DNA of 64,000 nt from CAYOZN01 sp964408455 (GCA_964408455.1 CAYOZN010000009.1:118586-182585); one strand, 5' to 3'; positions 43,003 to 52,732 are shown, counted from the stretch's first letter. Translations and numbers: made by a program. The notes: generated by a model not told the origin, from the letters alone.

Positions 43003-45693
43003 TCACTCTGCGACGCGACCACCGGCCCGCCGGCCAACCAGGGCACCGAGGACCGCGTGCATTTCGTCGCGCTTCTCGGTCGCCCCCGCCGGCAACAGGG
43101 CCAACGCCATGTCACCATAGGCCGCCGCCGCATCCAGATCCCCTGCGGAGGCATAAGCACGGGCCAGCAGAAGAATGGTGCCTGCGCTCTGGTATTCGGT
43201 CGCGTCAGCGGCGCGCCGTGCAAGCGCCACGGCTTCCTGCGGGCGGCACAGGTTCAAATCCGGTGGCGTCAGGAGCATTTGGGCGAGCCGAGCCAGGTCA
43301 AGCGGCCGCTGCACATCTTCAGACGCGATGCACGAGCGCAGGAGTGACTCGGCCCGCTGCCACAGGGACAGCGCCCCTTCTCCACCCGGATTGATCTCGG
43401 CACAGGCGTGCATGGCCGACGCCAGACGACTTTGCAGCGACAGGTCATTCGGCGTCAGCGCGAGGTGCCTTTCAAAATAGTCAATGGCTTGGCGATAGGA
43501 CGCCTCCGCCTTGCCAGGCTCGGAGCGATGCGAGTAGTACTGCGCCCAGCGCTCGTGCGAGCGGCCCAGTGCCTCAAATGAAAACGCACTCTCGGGATCG
43601 GCCGCCGCCACCATGTCCGCCTCGCGGCTCAATGCTTCGCAGCCGGCCCGCGCCTCTTCCCACGCCTGGTTCGTCAGATGCACCAGTATGTCGCAGCACA
43701 ATGCATTGCAGTACGTCCGGCGATAGACGCGATTCTCAGGATCGAGTTGTAGCGCCCCGCGCAACAACGAAAGTGCCGCAAGAACGTGCTCTGCCTTCAC
43801 CGGCTGTTCGTTCCATGCATCGGCATGATCGGCCTGCACCAGATGCGCCAGGGCAAGTTCGTACCAGCGCAGCGCAGAATCCGGCTCAAGTCGCAGGACG
43901 CGCTCCGCCAGTTCCAGCTGCCGATGCCGGTGGTCTGCCGCCGCCGTCGTTTCGCCGCGTGCGCTCAGAAGATGCGCCAGCCGCCCGTGGCTGTTGCCCA
44001 GATCGCTGTAGTTCGTCGCCGTCGCCCGTGAATCGTCAGCCAGATCGAGCAGTGCCGCGTGAGCGGCCTCGTAGAGCGCCAGCTTTTCGGCATATTGCGC
44101 GCCCATCGACTTCAAATCACCCAGATGCACCAGGGAAATGGCATGACTGCGCCGCGCCGCACGATCCCGCGGAAGCAGCTGTAACAGCGCTGTCCAGTGG
44201 TCCGTCGACGATTGATAACGCCTGAGCGCCGACTGCGTTTTTCCTGTCTCAAGATCGCAGTCCCCAAGCGTCTCGTCCAGCAGGGCCCGCGTGCGAATCA
44301 CCGCCGCGTCCCCCGGAAATCGCCGCAGGGCATCGTTCACCTGCGCCTCAAAGCCCTCGAGCACCGCGCGGTGCGAATTCAACGCGCCGCCCTGCGTGCG
44401 CACGATGGTCGCGATGCGCGCGGCGGCGGTCTCGATGGCCTGACGCGTGATGCCGTGGTGCTCGATGAACGCCGCCCGCTGATGAAGCGCCCATCCCACG
44501 GCCACCACCAGCGCCATCGTGATCGGCACGGTGATCCGAAGCACGCGGCGATGACGGACGGCGCCCCGCTGGAGCCGTAAGAACATACCCGTGCGGCCGG
44601 CCCGCACCGGCATATTGCGCGCCAATCGCTCTAAATCCTCGGCCAGGTCCTGTGCCGACGTGTACCGATCCTCGGGATGTCGCGCGGTCGCCCGGCGGAT
44701 AATCGCAGCAAGATCGCCACGCAATCCCGCCGCCGCGGCCGCCGATTCGCGCAGGCGACCGTTGAAAACCGCCTCGAGCGGAATGGCCGGAGCATGTGTC
44801 GCGATCGCCGTCGGCAGCCGGCCCGTCACCAGTTCAAGCAGAAGCACGCCCAGTCCGTACACGTCGGTGCGCGCATCGAGACTTCGCCCCGACGACACCA
44901 GCGGATCCAGTTGTTCCGGGCTGGCATAGGCCAGCGTCCCCAGAAATAGCCCGTCGGCCGTCAGGCGCGCGTCGCCTTCCGGAGAATCGAGCAGCTTGGC
45001 GATGCCGAAATCGATCAGCTTCGGCATCGGCTCGCCGTTGACGCGCGTGACCAGCACGTTTTCGGGTTTTAGATCGCGATGCAGAACGCGGCTCTGATGG
45101 GCGTAGTGAATCGCCTGGGCCACTTTGCGAATCAGCTCGACCCGGGCGCCGCGGTCCAGCGTCGACTCGGCGCAGAACTCGGTAATCGGCAGGCCGTCGA
45201 TGTATTCCATCACCATGTATGGCCGGCCGTCAGCCAGCCGGCCCGCTTCGTACACCGATGCAATGAACGGATGCTTGAGCCGAGCCAGCGTCGCACATTC
45301 AGACTCGAACCGCGCCAGCGATGCAACCGACCGGCGCCGAATGTCGAGCACCTTGATGGCCACGTACCGATCCAGTGGCCGATCCTGCTGTGCCAGAAAC
45401 ACGACACCAGCGCCGCCCGCCCCGAGCGGCCGCAGAATGGTGTAGCTTGCGATCCGCGCCGGCACCAGCCGCATGAGTTCCAATTGCGGATCCGCCGAAA
45501 CCCGGAAATCCGCGCCCAGCGCCGGCACCGCCAGAAGGCCGTCGGTCTGCACCCTCAGCAGCGCCATCACCTGCTGCTCCAGATCCGAATCGCCCCCGGC
45601 GGCGGCGCGAACCACATCCAACCATCGCTCTGGCGCAAGCTCCCGCGCCCGGGAGTAAATTCGGCACATCTGCTCGTGCCGTTCCTGTGTCAT
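43003..45693 (-). CDS. serine/threonine protein kinase with TPR-like C-terminus
   Basis: 896 residues from ATG 45693. The kinase domain (about 78-345) is intact: LGAGGAGVVFLAQQ, VAIKVL (catalytic Lys), LHRDLKPENVLV and DFGIAK, then TDVYGLGVLLLELVTGR. A membrane helix follows (about 375-395, RITVPITMALVVAVGWALH). The C-terminal ~480 residues are TPR-like helices, probably outside the cytoplasm. The start overlaps the sigma factor stop by four bases (ATGA), the common planctomycete sigma-kinase layout. Confidence 0.9.
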   Translation of the reverse strand: MTQERHEQMCRIYSRARELAPERWLDVVRAAAGGDSDLEQQVMALLRVQTDGLLAVPALGADFRVSADPQLELMRLVPARIASYTILRPLGAGGAGVVFLAQQDRPLDRYVAIKVLDIRRRSVASLARFESECATLARLKHPFIASVYEAGRLADGRPYMVMEYIDGLPITEFCAESTLDRGARVELIRKVAQAIHYAHQSRVLHRDLKPENVLVTRVNGEPMPKLIDFGIAKLLDSPEGDARLTADGLFLGTLAYASPEQLDPLVSSGRSLDARTDVYGLGVLLLELVTGRLPTAIATHAPAIPLEAVFNGRLRESAAAAAGLRGDLAAIIRRATARHPEDRYTSAQDLAEDLERLARNMPVRAGRTGMFLRLQRGAVRHRRVLRITVPITMALVVAVGWALHQRAAFIEHHGITRQAIETAAARIATIVRTQGGALNSHRAVLEGFEAQVNDALRRFPGDAAVIRTRALLDETLGDCDLETGKTQSALRRYQSSTDHWTALLQLLPRDRAARRSHAISLVHLGDLKSMGAQYAEKLALYEAAHAALLDLADDSRATATNYSDLGNSHGRLAHLLSARGETTAAADHRHRQLELAERVLRLEPDSALRWYELALAHLVQADHADAWNEQPVKAEHVLAALSLLRGALQLDPENRVYRRTYCNALCCDILVHLTNQAWEEARAGCEALSREADMVAAADPESAFSFEALGRSHERWAQYYSHRSEPGKAEASYRQAIDYFERHLALTPNDLSLQSRLASAMHACAEINPGGEGALSLWQRAESLLRSCIASEDVQRPLDLARLAQMLLTPPDLNLCRPQEAVALARRAADATEYQSAGTILLLARAYASAGDLDAAAAYGDMALALLPAGATEKRDEMHAVLGALVGRRAGGRVAE

Positions 45694-46307
45694 GCCCGGC
45701 TCCCCCCCAGCCGCCTGGCAAGCCACGCACGCGACACGCTCAGTTCGCTCCTCACCGACCGCTCCGACAGCCCGACCGCTTCGCCGATTTCGGCCTGAGA
45801 CAATCCGCCGAAATAGTGCATCTCGATGATCGTTGCCTGCCGGCTGCTCAGCTCGGCAAGCTCCTCCAGCGCCGAATCCAGATCGAGCAGATCGACGTCA
45901 GATCCGCTCGATGCCGGGAATATGCTCAGATCGGTCAGCGCGACCGGCGCCTTGCCGCCGCCGCGCTTCTGGCTGCCCCTTGCCCGCGCATGGTCCACCA
46001 GCACCTGCCGAATCACCCGCGAGGCCACGGCCAGGAAGTGCTGCCGATCGCGAAATGCCCGGCCGTCGTCAAGCGCCAGCCGCACGTAAACCTCATTCAG
46101 CAGGGCCGTTGCATGAAGCGTATGCCGCGGCCGCTCCTGCGCGAGCCGCTTACGGCACAGTTGGTAGAGCTCTGCGTAAACCCGCTGCACCAGGACGTCG
46201 GCACCGACGTCCTCGCGGTCCGCCGGCTGCTGGTCATTTTCATTCAGATTGGCAATCGGCTCGTCCACGACCGCAAATTCTACCAGATTTCGCTTCCGGT
46301 TTCGCAT
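45690..46307 (-). CDS. ECF-type RNA polymerase sigma factor (kinase-linked)
   Basis: 205 residues from ATG 46307 (GGAAG five bases upstream; GTG 46268 is an alternative). Regions 2 and 4 are present: LHATALLNEVYVRLA...FLAVASRVIRQVLVDHARARGSQKRGGG, and LEELAELSSRQATIIEMHYFGGLSQAEIGEAVGLSERSVRSEL. This is the planctomycete type that is usually paired with a Ser/Thr kinase. The kinase gene is coupled downstream by ATGA overlap and may regulate it. Confidence 0.88.
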   Translation of the reverse strand: MRNRKRNLVEFAVVDEPIANLNENDQQPADREDVGADVLVQRVYAELYQLCRKRLAQERPRHTLHATALLNEVYVRLALDDGRAFRDRQHFLAVASRVIRQVLVDHARARGSQKRGGGKAPVALTDLSIFPASSGSDVDLLDLDSALEELAELSSRQATIIEMHYFGGLSQAEIGEAVGLSERSVRSELSVSRAWLARRLGGSRA

Positions 46308-46446
46308 GCGGCTTCCGCTTTGTCCATGGGGCGGCCGGCATTCGCACGGCTGCAAATCACGATGTTTTCGGCGCTTGTCATTCGGCAGCGGACCCATGCT
46401 GTCGATGCGCGCTTCGTCAACTCAGGATCCAAAAGGAGCGAACCTC

Positions 46447-47760
46447 ATGCACGCCCGTCGCCTCGCGTGGACACTCACCGCCATTTGCTGCTTTGCCAAC
46501 CTGGCCGCCGCTTCGATCACAGTCCCGGGAGCGGATGGTTCGGACGGCGCCTTCAACCCCGTCGCCAGCGTTCAAGTGGACCTGTCGCTGGCGCCCGATG
46601 GCACCTGGGATGGCCCCAACGCCAGCCCCGGCGCGGGCGTGTACGATCCCGAGAAGTGGGCGGTCGTGTATCGCTACAGCAGCGTCAACATCCCGTCCAA
46701 TGTCACCGTCACGTTCAAAAATCATCCGTCAGGCGCACCGGTGGTGTGGCTGGTGTCAGGCAATGTGATGATCGCGGGGACGGTGAACTTGAACGGGGGG
46801 AACGGGCACGCATACAACGCACCGCCGACCGAAGCCGAGCCGGGACCGGGTGGGTTCCGCGGTGGACGTGGTTCGACTGGCAATACGACGATCGATATCG
46901 CAGGGGGCAGCGGTGGCTACGGGCCGGGCGGAGCGGGGTTTATCGGCTTCGCAACACCAACTACCAACTTTTGGGGCTCCGGCGGTAGCCATGCTACCCT
47001 TGGCGGAGCACACCCTGGTTCGGAGTTAGGCCCGGCTTATAACAACATCGAAGTTTTGCCGTTGATCGGCGGTTCGGGTGGCGCTGCCGGTATTCGGTTT
47101 GGGGATACACTTTACTCTGCTCCTGGCGGCGGTGCAGGCGGCGGTGCCATTCTGATTGCAAGTACGGCCGACATCACGGTCACCGGCTCGATTACCGCAA
47201 ACGGTGGCTTTGATGGAGGTTTTGCCTCGCCCCGCAGCGGAGGTGGAAGCGGCGGCGCCATCCGAATCGTCGCAGATCGCCTGCTTGGAGCATCCGCAAC
47301 CGCAAACGTCAGCGCACTTGGCCGGGTTGCACACGGCAGCGCCGGCGGCATCGGCCGAATTCGCATCGAAACCAATACCCTCAACTATGCCGGCGGCATT
47401 AACGGCGACTACAACTCCGCCGTCGTCGGACCCACCGCCACCATCTTCCCCGACTCGAGCGCGCCAAAGCTCGCAATCACGCTGCTGGACAGCCAGGCCG
47501 TCCCTGCCGATCCGCGCCGTGGCATCATGCCCGATGTCTCCCTCTCCAACCCCTTCCCGGTGACCGTCCGCGTCGAAGGCGTGAATGTGCCGCTCGACTG
47601 GATCGTCGAAGTCCGCGCCGTGCCGCGAACCGGCGCCACCGTCGTCGAAGAGGCCACGTTCGTCAGCGGCGATCTGAGCGCATCGGTCTGGGAGGCGCAG
47701 GTCCAGTTTCTCCACGGCCACGCCGCCATTCAGGCACGCGCCTTCCCGCCCGCGCCGTAG
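46447..47760 (+). CDS. secreted glycine-rich protein
   Basis: 437 residues from ATG 46447 (AAGGAG upstream). It has a signal peptide (about 1-22, ending ANLAAA). The middle (about 115-300) is rich in Gly with short beta motifs such as GGSGGYGPGGAG, GGSGGAAGIRFG, GGGAGGGAILIASTADITVTG and GGGSGGAIRIVADRL, as in autotransporter-like and parallel beta-helix surface proteins. No membrane anchor is visible at the C-terminus. Probably extracellular; family not recognised. The secreted repeat protein gene follows 106 bases downstream on the same strand. Confidence 0.7.
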   Translation: MHARRLAWTLTAICCFANLAAASITVPGADGSDGAFNPVASVQVDLSLAPDGTWDGPNASPGAGVYDPEKWAVVYRYSSVNIPSNVTVTFKNHPSGAPVVWLVSGNVMIAGTVNLNGGNGHAYNAPPTEAEPGPGGFRGGRGSTGNTTIDIAGGSGGYGPGGAGFIGFATPTTNFWGSGGSHATLGGAHPGSELGPAYNNIEVLPLIGGSGGAAGIRFGDTLYSAPGGGAGGGAILIASTADITVTGSITANGGFDGGFASPRSGGGSGGAIRIVADRLLGASATANVSALGRVAHGSAGGIGRIRIETNTLNYAGGINGDYNSAVVGPTATIFPDSSAPKLAITLLDSQAVPADPRRGIMPDVSLSNPFPVTVRVEGVNVPLDWIVEVRAVPRTGATVVEEATFVSGDLSASVWEAQVQFLHGHAAIQARAFPPAP

Positions 47761-47866
47761 TCGACGCGAGACAGGTGCCGGCTGCTGCCAATTCCACTCC
47801 ATACCAGGACCGCGCGCCGCGACGCCGGTACGCCGACGAGAGTGCAAGGACATCAGGACCGCAGTG

Positions 47867-48481
47867 ATGAATAGATCCATCCAGCACCGCCGACTCATCG
47901 CGCTCGTCTGCCTGCTGACGGGCTCCGCGGCCTCGCCGCTCAGCCTTCGCGCCGACCTCGACGTAATCAGTCGCGAGATCCAGATCGTGAACGACACGAC
48001 GCCGGCACTCCTGCACGAAGACGTCGTCGCACGCGAGGTGCAGGTGTTCAATCTCGTGCACGGCGCTACCGGCTTTGTGGATGCAGTATCCCGCGAGGTG
48101 CAGATCTACAACGAGACGACGCCAGCGATCCTGTTTGAAAATGCCGTCTCCCGCGAGGTCCAGATCTACAACGAGACGACGCCTGCGATCCTGTTTGAAA
48201 ATGCCGTCTCCCGCGAGGTCCAGATCTACGTCAATCTGAGCGCGCCCGCCCTGTTCGAAGACGTCATCGCCCGCGAGGTCAACATCTTCATCGATATCCA
48301 CTGCACGGGAGACTTCAACGGCGACGGCCTGATCAGCACCGACGACCTGACGTTTTTCGTGAATGCACTCTCCGGCGACGACCCGCATCCCGCCCGGCAG
48401 GATGCCGCCGACATCAATTGCGACGGCGCGGCGAATGGTCTGGACATCCAGCCATTTGTCGACGTGCTGCTCTCACCGTGA
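47867..48481 (+). CDS. secreted 20-residue-repeat protein with dockerin-like tail
   Basis: 204 residues from ATG 47867 (GTG 47864 also possible). A signal peptide (about 1-31) is followed by six copies of a module of about 20 residues, xxVSREVQIYNETTPAILFE. Two central copies (about 48092-48211) are almost identical in DNA, pointing to recent duplication. The C-terminus carries two Ca2+ loops (GDFNGDGLISTDDLTFF and DINCDGAANGLDIQPF), as in the proteins at 30809 and the fragment at 37904. Probably extracellular; function unknown. Confidence 0.72.
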   Translation: MNRSIQHRRLIALVCLLTGSAASPLSLRADLDVISREIQIVNDTTPALLHEDVVAREVQVFNLVHGATGFVDAVSREVQIYNETTPAILFENAVSREVQIYNETTPAILFENAVSREVQIYVNLSAPALFEDVIAREVNIFIDIHCTGDFNGDGLISTDDLTFFVNALSGDDPHPARQDAADINCDGAANGLDIQPFVDVLLSP

Positions 48482-48497
48482 TCTGATTGGTTCAGTG

Positions 48498-49283
48498 TTA
48501 CCGCACCGAAACGACGGTCCCCGGCCCGGCGCGGAGTTGTGCGGCGGCGTTGCCCTGGTTGACGGCGATTTCCAGCATCCCCGTCGAACCCATGACTGCG
48601 AGCACTTCACCCGGGCGCACGTCGGAATACGTGGTGCGCAAATGCCCCACGCGGATCGGACCGACGTGTACAACCATCCGCTCGAAAGGCGCCTTGACCA
48701 TCCCCAGATCGTCGCCGCTGATGTTCGAGACGATGTTCCCGAAGTGATCGACGTAAAGCACCTGGCCCTCGATCCCCCCCTGTTGCAACGTCTTCGGCCT
48801 GTCGATGTTCAGCAGCTCAAGTTCCCGGACGATCGGCCCCACGTTGTCCAGTGGCATGCCCTGCCAGAGCTGTGCAGCCACCGGCGCAAAGACATCGCGG
48901 CCGTGAAACGTGCGGCTCACCTCCGCCTGGTAGAGCCGCGTGTTCTCGATCGATCGCAACTCGGCAAGGATGAAGTCGCGATGCACGAACGTCAGCAGCC
49001 CATTATCCGGCGCGAGCACGATCTGATCGGAATAGCGGGCAGCGAGAATGCGCCGCGACGAACCCACGCCCGGATCGACGACCGCGATATGAATCGATCC
49101 CTGCGGGAAATACTCGAAGATCTGCCGCAGGACGAAGGCACCGTGCACCACGTCGAACGGCTGAATGAGATGCGTCACATCGACGATCGGCGCCGTCGGC
49201 GCACGCTGAAGGATCACGCCCTTCATGCAGGCGACATAATGGTCCGCCGCACCAAAATCGGTCATCAACGTAATCGCGGCCAT
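48498..49283 (-). CDS. SAM hydroxide adenosyltransferase (DUF62 family)
   Basis: 261 residues. It belongs to the family of SAM-dependent chlorinase/fluorinase relatives that hydrolyse SAM to adenosine and methionine. The N-terminal MTDFGAADHYVACMKGVIL holds the Asp-His region; HIAVVDPGVGSSRRILAAR and APDNGLLTF are conserved; the C-terminal DHFGNIVSNI completes the family pattern. It is convergent with the 47867 gene and does not overlap it. The loop that marks fluorinases is not evident, so hydroxide-type activity is more likely. Confidence 0.9.
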   Translation of the reverse strand: MAAITLMTDFGAADHYVACMKGVILQRAPTAPIVDVTHLIQPFDVVHGAFVLRQIFEYFPQGSIHIAVVDPGVGSSRRILAARYSDQIVLAPDNGLLTFVHRDFILAELRSIENTRLYQAEVSRTFHGRDVFAPVAAQLWQGMPLDNVGPIVRELELLNIDRPKTLQQGGIEGQVLYVDHFGNIVSNISGDDLGMVKAPFERMVVHVGPIRVGHLRTTYSDVRPGEVLAVMGSTGMLEIAVNQGNAAAQLRAGPGTVVSVR

Positions 49284-49823
49284 TTCCGGCGTTCTCTAGT
49301 GAAGACGACGACCCGAAAGCCTTAGCCAGTCTAGGTTCCTGCTTCGCAAACGGTCAAACCCGCGCAACCTTCCCTATCCCTATCGGCGGGCGCTGGAGCG
49401 ATGCAGCGTTGTGCACCTTCTTGATGCCTGACGCAATGTTTTCGGTCGTTCGTTCAGAAAACAGGCCAAACGGATAATCGACCAGTTATCCGCGGGGCCG
49501 GGCCCGTCGGGCCCGGAAGGCGGCCGCGAATCGCTCCTCCAGTAACTGATCGGACGCGCCCTGCCGGCCGTTCAACTTCGATCTTAACTCATTGTAGCCA
49601 ATAACGATACGACAATTCACAGGTCGCCTTCTCACCGATTGCGGCGGCCCGGATCCTGGCAGGAAAGCTAAAATTAGGTTGTGACCATAACTGCTTCGAT
49701 CGATGCTCCTTTTGAAATCGAGCGGTCCGACGGGTATCGTGGATCGCTCGGAGTCACCCCAGACCGCACGGCGGTTCGGGACTTTGCAGGCTTGGGTCTC
49801 GCGGCTTTGCCGCGAGCAACGTG
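49284..49823. other. divergent intergenic region with GC hairpins, no gene
   Basis: 540 bases between the DUF62 gene (minus) and pgpH (plus). Two perfect hairpins lie in it: CCGGGCCC-GTC-GGGCCCGG at 49498-49516, and CTCGCGGC-TTT-GCCGCGAG at 49798-49816, the latter seven bases before the pgpH ATG. No coding gene is supported. Locally AT-richer DNA near 49590-49620 may hold promoters. Confidence 0.5.
49798..49816 (+). promoter_or_regulatory. hairpin at the pgpH ribosome-binding position
   Basis: Eight perfect base pairs (CTCGCGGC/GCCGCGAG, loop TTT) end seven bases before ATG 49824, where a ribosome site would be expected. No clear Shine-Dalgarno is seen, so translation may be controlled by this fold. 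Confidence 0.35.
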
Positions 49824-52106
49824 ATGTGGACATTCGCACAACCCCGCCGGAATAAACAGGCGGATCAGCGGCGCAAGAAAACCAACGGCACGCCACCCTG
49901 GAGGCAGAAACTTCGCTCTGCTCTGGGGCTGCCCCTTGCCATCGCATTCGTATTCTGGGCCGCGGTCACCTACGTTCTGACTTCTGGTTACGAGCCCTTC
50001 CCCTACGCCGAAGGCCGGGTGCTCAAGCAGCCGGTGCTCGCGCGGGTGGATTTTGAACGGCTGAACCAGGCCCGCACCGATGAACGCCGGCGCGAGGCGA
50101 TCGCCTCGGTCCCGAATTACTTCCGCCTCAACCAGGGCCTGATCGATCGCATCCAGGCCGAGCTGCGCGACATCCACGCCGCGGTCAAAGCGACCGAGAA
50201 CTACGAGGCCTTTCAGGAGCAATTTGCCAGCCGCTGGAACGTCGGCGAGGCGACATATGCCGAGCTCAAGGCGCTCACGGATGAACGCGGTAGCGAACAA
50301 TTCCGCAATGACGTGGACCGCCTCGCCGGGTTGATTCCCGAGTTTCACATGACCGAGCGGGCCGACGTCAACCGCGAGATCCGTTCGACCGCCAGCGTGG
50401 CCATCCTGCACAACGCAAAAGGCAAAGAGCAGAGCGTCCCCAAGGAACGGCTTCACTACGCCACCAATCAGGACGACGTGGCGCTTTTTGCACCGCGCAT
50501 ACTGAAGGGCGCAAACCTGCGCAATTTGCGGCCGATCATCGAAGAGGTGATTCGCCAGGCAGTGAATCCGTCGCCCAATCAGTACGTGCCGGTCTATGTT
50601 TACGACGGCGAGCTGACCCGCGCCAAAATGGACGAAGCAGCCGCAGCCGTCGCCCCGGTGATGGACCAGTTTGAGGAGGGCGACCGGCTGGTACAGAGCG
50701 GGCGCTTAACGACCGAACATACCGCCCTGCTTCGCGTTGAGCACGAGGAATACCTCAAGCAGCGCAGCCACAATCCCAGCCTTCGCGACATGTGGCGCAA
50801 GAAACAGGTCGGCGTCATCGGCATCACGGCGCTGGTCACGCTGGGGCTCGCCGTCTTCACCGTCTACGTCCAGCCGCGGATTGCGCGCAAGACGCCGCGC
50901 GCCGTCGGTGTCGCCAGCCTGCTGTTGGGCATGCTGATCTTCGATCGCTATATCCTCCTCGAGATCGGCGATTCACCGTTGTGGAGCGTCGTGACTCTCA
51001 CCATGACGGCCGCCATTCTGACGGTTGCCTATTCGCAGCTCTACGCACTTGGTGCATCGGCCGCCCTGGCCGTCCTGACGTTGATCGCACTCGGCGCCCC
51101 GTATGGCCTCATGATCGTCCTGCTGACGGTCATCAGCATGACCGTGTTGATGCTCCGCGAGATTCGCACGCGTATGAAAATGGTCGAAGTCGGCGTCGCA
51201 ACCAGCATTGCCGCCGGCGCCTCGACCTTCTTCGTGAACCTGGCCGACGGGCAGGTGAGTTGGAGCGAACCGGCCAAGGCCATGCTCGCGGCCATGGCCG
51301 GCATCAGCCTCGTCCTGGTGCTTCTGCCCGTGATCGAACGCTTCTTTAAAGTGACAACCAGCCTGACGCTGCTCGAATGGGCCGACACCAGCCGCCCGCT
51401 GCTGCGCCAACTCATTGAGAAAGCCCCCGGCACCTGGCAGCACAGCCATCTACTGGGCACGATGGCCGAAGCGGCGGCCGAAGAGATCGGCGCGAACGGC
51501 CTGCTCTGCCGCGTCGGCGCCTTCTATCACGACGTCGGTAAGCTCTGCAAGCCGCACTATTTCGTTGAAAACCAGCAGGCCAACATCAACGCCCATACGG
51601 GCCTGGCGCCGACCATGAGCCTGCTGGTCATCCTCGCCCACGTGAAGGATGGTCTCGCGCTCGCACGCGAGCATGGCCTGCCATACGTTTTGCACCAGTT
51701 CATCGCCGAACACCATGGCACCACCGTCGTCAAGTATTTCCATGCCATGGCCGCTCAGGAGGCCAAGGCCGGCGGCGCCCGGGCCCGCGAAGTCAGCGAG
51801 ACCGAATTCCGTTATCCCGGTCCGCGGCCCGGTTCGCGGGAGACTGCCATTCTCATGCTCTGCGACGGTGTCGAAGGCGCGATCCGCACCCTCGCCGATC
51901 CCACCCCCGGGCGCATTGAAGCCCGAGTGCACGAAATCTTGATCCACCGCATGATGGACGGCCAGTTCGACGACTGCGATATTACGTTGAAGGAGCTGGC
52001 ACGTGTCGAACAGAGCCTGGTGAAGAGCCTTCGGGCCATTCATCACGGCCGCATTTCCTATCCTTCCGCCCGCGAGCCTTTGGAGCCCGCGGTTCGAACG
52101 GCATGA
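49824..52106 (+). CDS. pgpH: PgpH-like HD-domain c-di-AMP phosphodiesterase
   Basis: 760 residues from ATG 49824 (GTG 49821 possible). Layout: N-terminal helix (about 35-55), an extracytoplasmic 7TMR-HDED domain (about 60-320), seven transmembrane helices (about 330-505), and a cytoplasmic HD domain (about 530-690). The HD site reads WQHSHLLGTMAEAA, FYHDVGK, and later EHHGTTVVKYF. In relatives it degrades c-di-AMP. It begins a tightly packed operon with ybeY, as in Firmicutes, overlapping it by four bases. Confidence 0.9.
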   Translation: MWTFAQPRRNKQADQRRKKTNGTPPWRQKLRSALGLPLAIAFVFWAAVTYVLTSGYEPFPYAEGRVLKQPVLARVDFERLNQARTDERRREAIASVPNYFRLNQGLIDRIQAELRDIHAAVKATENYEAFQEQFASRWNVGEATYAELKALTDERGSEQFRNDVDRLAGLIPEFHMTERADVNREIRSTASVAILHNAKGKEQSVPKERLHYATNQDDVALFAPRILKGANLRNLRPIIEEVIRQAVNPSPNQYVPVYVYDGELTRAKMDEAAAAVAPVMDQFEEGDRLVQSGRLTTEHTALLRVEHEEYLKQRSHNPSLRDMWRKKQVGVIGITALVTLGLAVFTVYVQPRIARKTPRAVGVASLLLGMLIFDRYILLEIGDSPLWSVVTLTMTAAILTVAYSQLYALGASAALAVLTLIALGAPYGLMIVLLTVISMTVLMLREIRTRMKMVEVGVATSIAAGASTFFVNLADGQVSWSEPAKAMLAAMAGISLVLVLLPVIERFFKVTTSLTLLEWADTSRPLLRQLIEKAPGTWQHSHLLGTMAEAAAEEIGANGLLCRVGAFYHDVGKLCKPHYFVENQQANINAHTGLAPTMSLLVILAHVKDGLALAREHGLPYVLHQFIAEHHGTTVVKYFHAMAAQEAKAGGARAREVSETEFRYPGPRPGSRETAILMLCDGVEGAIRTLADPTPGRIEARVHEILIHRMMDGQFDDCDITLKELARVEQSLVKSLRAIHHGRISYPSAREPLEPAVRTA

Positions 52107-52732
52107 TGGGCAAGGCGCGCAGTTCCATTCCGCAAACCAACCCCAGGCGCCAAACGGCACGCCTCGATATTTCGATCCGCGGGTGCGAGCCATCCGTCAT
52201 CGAGCTATTGGAGCGCGTCGCGCATCATGCGTTGACGCGCGAAGGTTATCCCCGCGGCCAGCTCCACATCGAGATCGTCGGCGACGCCGAAATGCGCCGC
52301 CACCACCAGCGTTGGATGAATGACCCCACGACCACCGACGTCCTCACCTTCGACCTGAGGGACAGCCCCACCGCCAGATCGGTCGATGGCCAGCTCATCG
52401 TCTGCCGCTCGGTGGCCCGCCGTGCAGCCCGGCAGAGGCTGACCGACTGGCGCACCGAACTGGCGCTTTACGTGGTTCATGGCTGCCTGCACCTGTGCGG
52501 CTACACGGATACGGACGAGGCCAGCGCCGCCGCCATGCATCGCCGCGAGGACGAGCTTCTTGGCGAATTCGGCATCGGCCCCGTGTTTGCGGCTATCTCG
52601 CCCAAACCCCGGGCCCGGAAAAAACGCGGCGCCACGACCCGGCCGAGGTTACACTCCGGACGGGCAGGGGTCGGACCGCGGCGACGCCGCCGTCCCCGGC
52701 CCCGCGCTACTCGGCAGGGCAGCCATCCATGA
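52103..52732 (+). CDS. ybeY: endoribonuclease YbeY, variant metal site
   Basis: 209 residues. YbeY acts in 16S rRNA processing and ribosome quality control. The family pattern HGxLHLxGYDH appears as HGCLHLCGYTD: the first two zinc-binding His remain but the third is Asp. TDVLTFDL and the MNDPTTTDVLTFD segment are typical. The last ~50 residues are basic and low complexity, an unusual extension. The start overlaps pgpH by four bases and the stop overlaps the nitrilase-like gene by four. Confidence 0.87.
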   Translation: MMGKARSSIPQTNPRRQTARLDISIRGCEPSVIELLERVAHHALTREGYPRGQLHIEIVGDAEMRRHHQRWMNDPTTTDVLTFDLRDSPTARSVDGQLIVCRSVARRAARQRLTDWRTELALYVVHGCLHLCGYTDTDEASAAAMHRREDELLGEFGIGPVFAAISPKPRARKKRGATTRPRLHSGRAGVGPRRRRRPRPRATRQGSHP

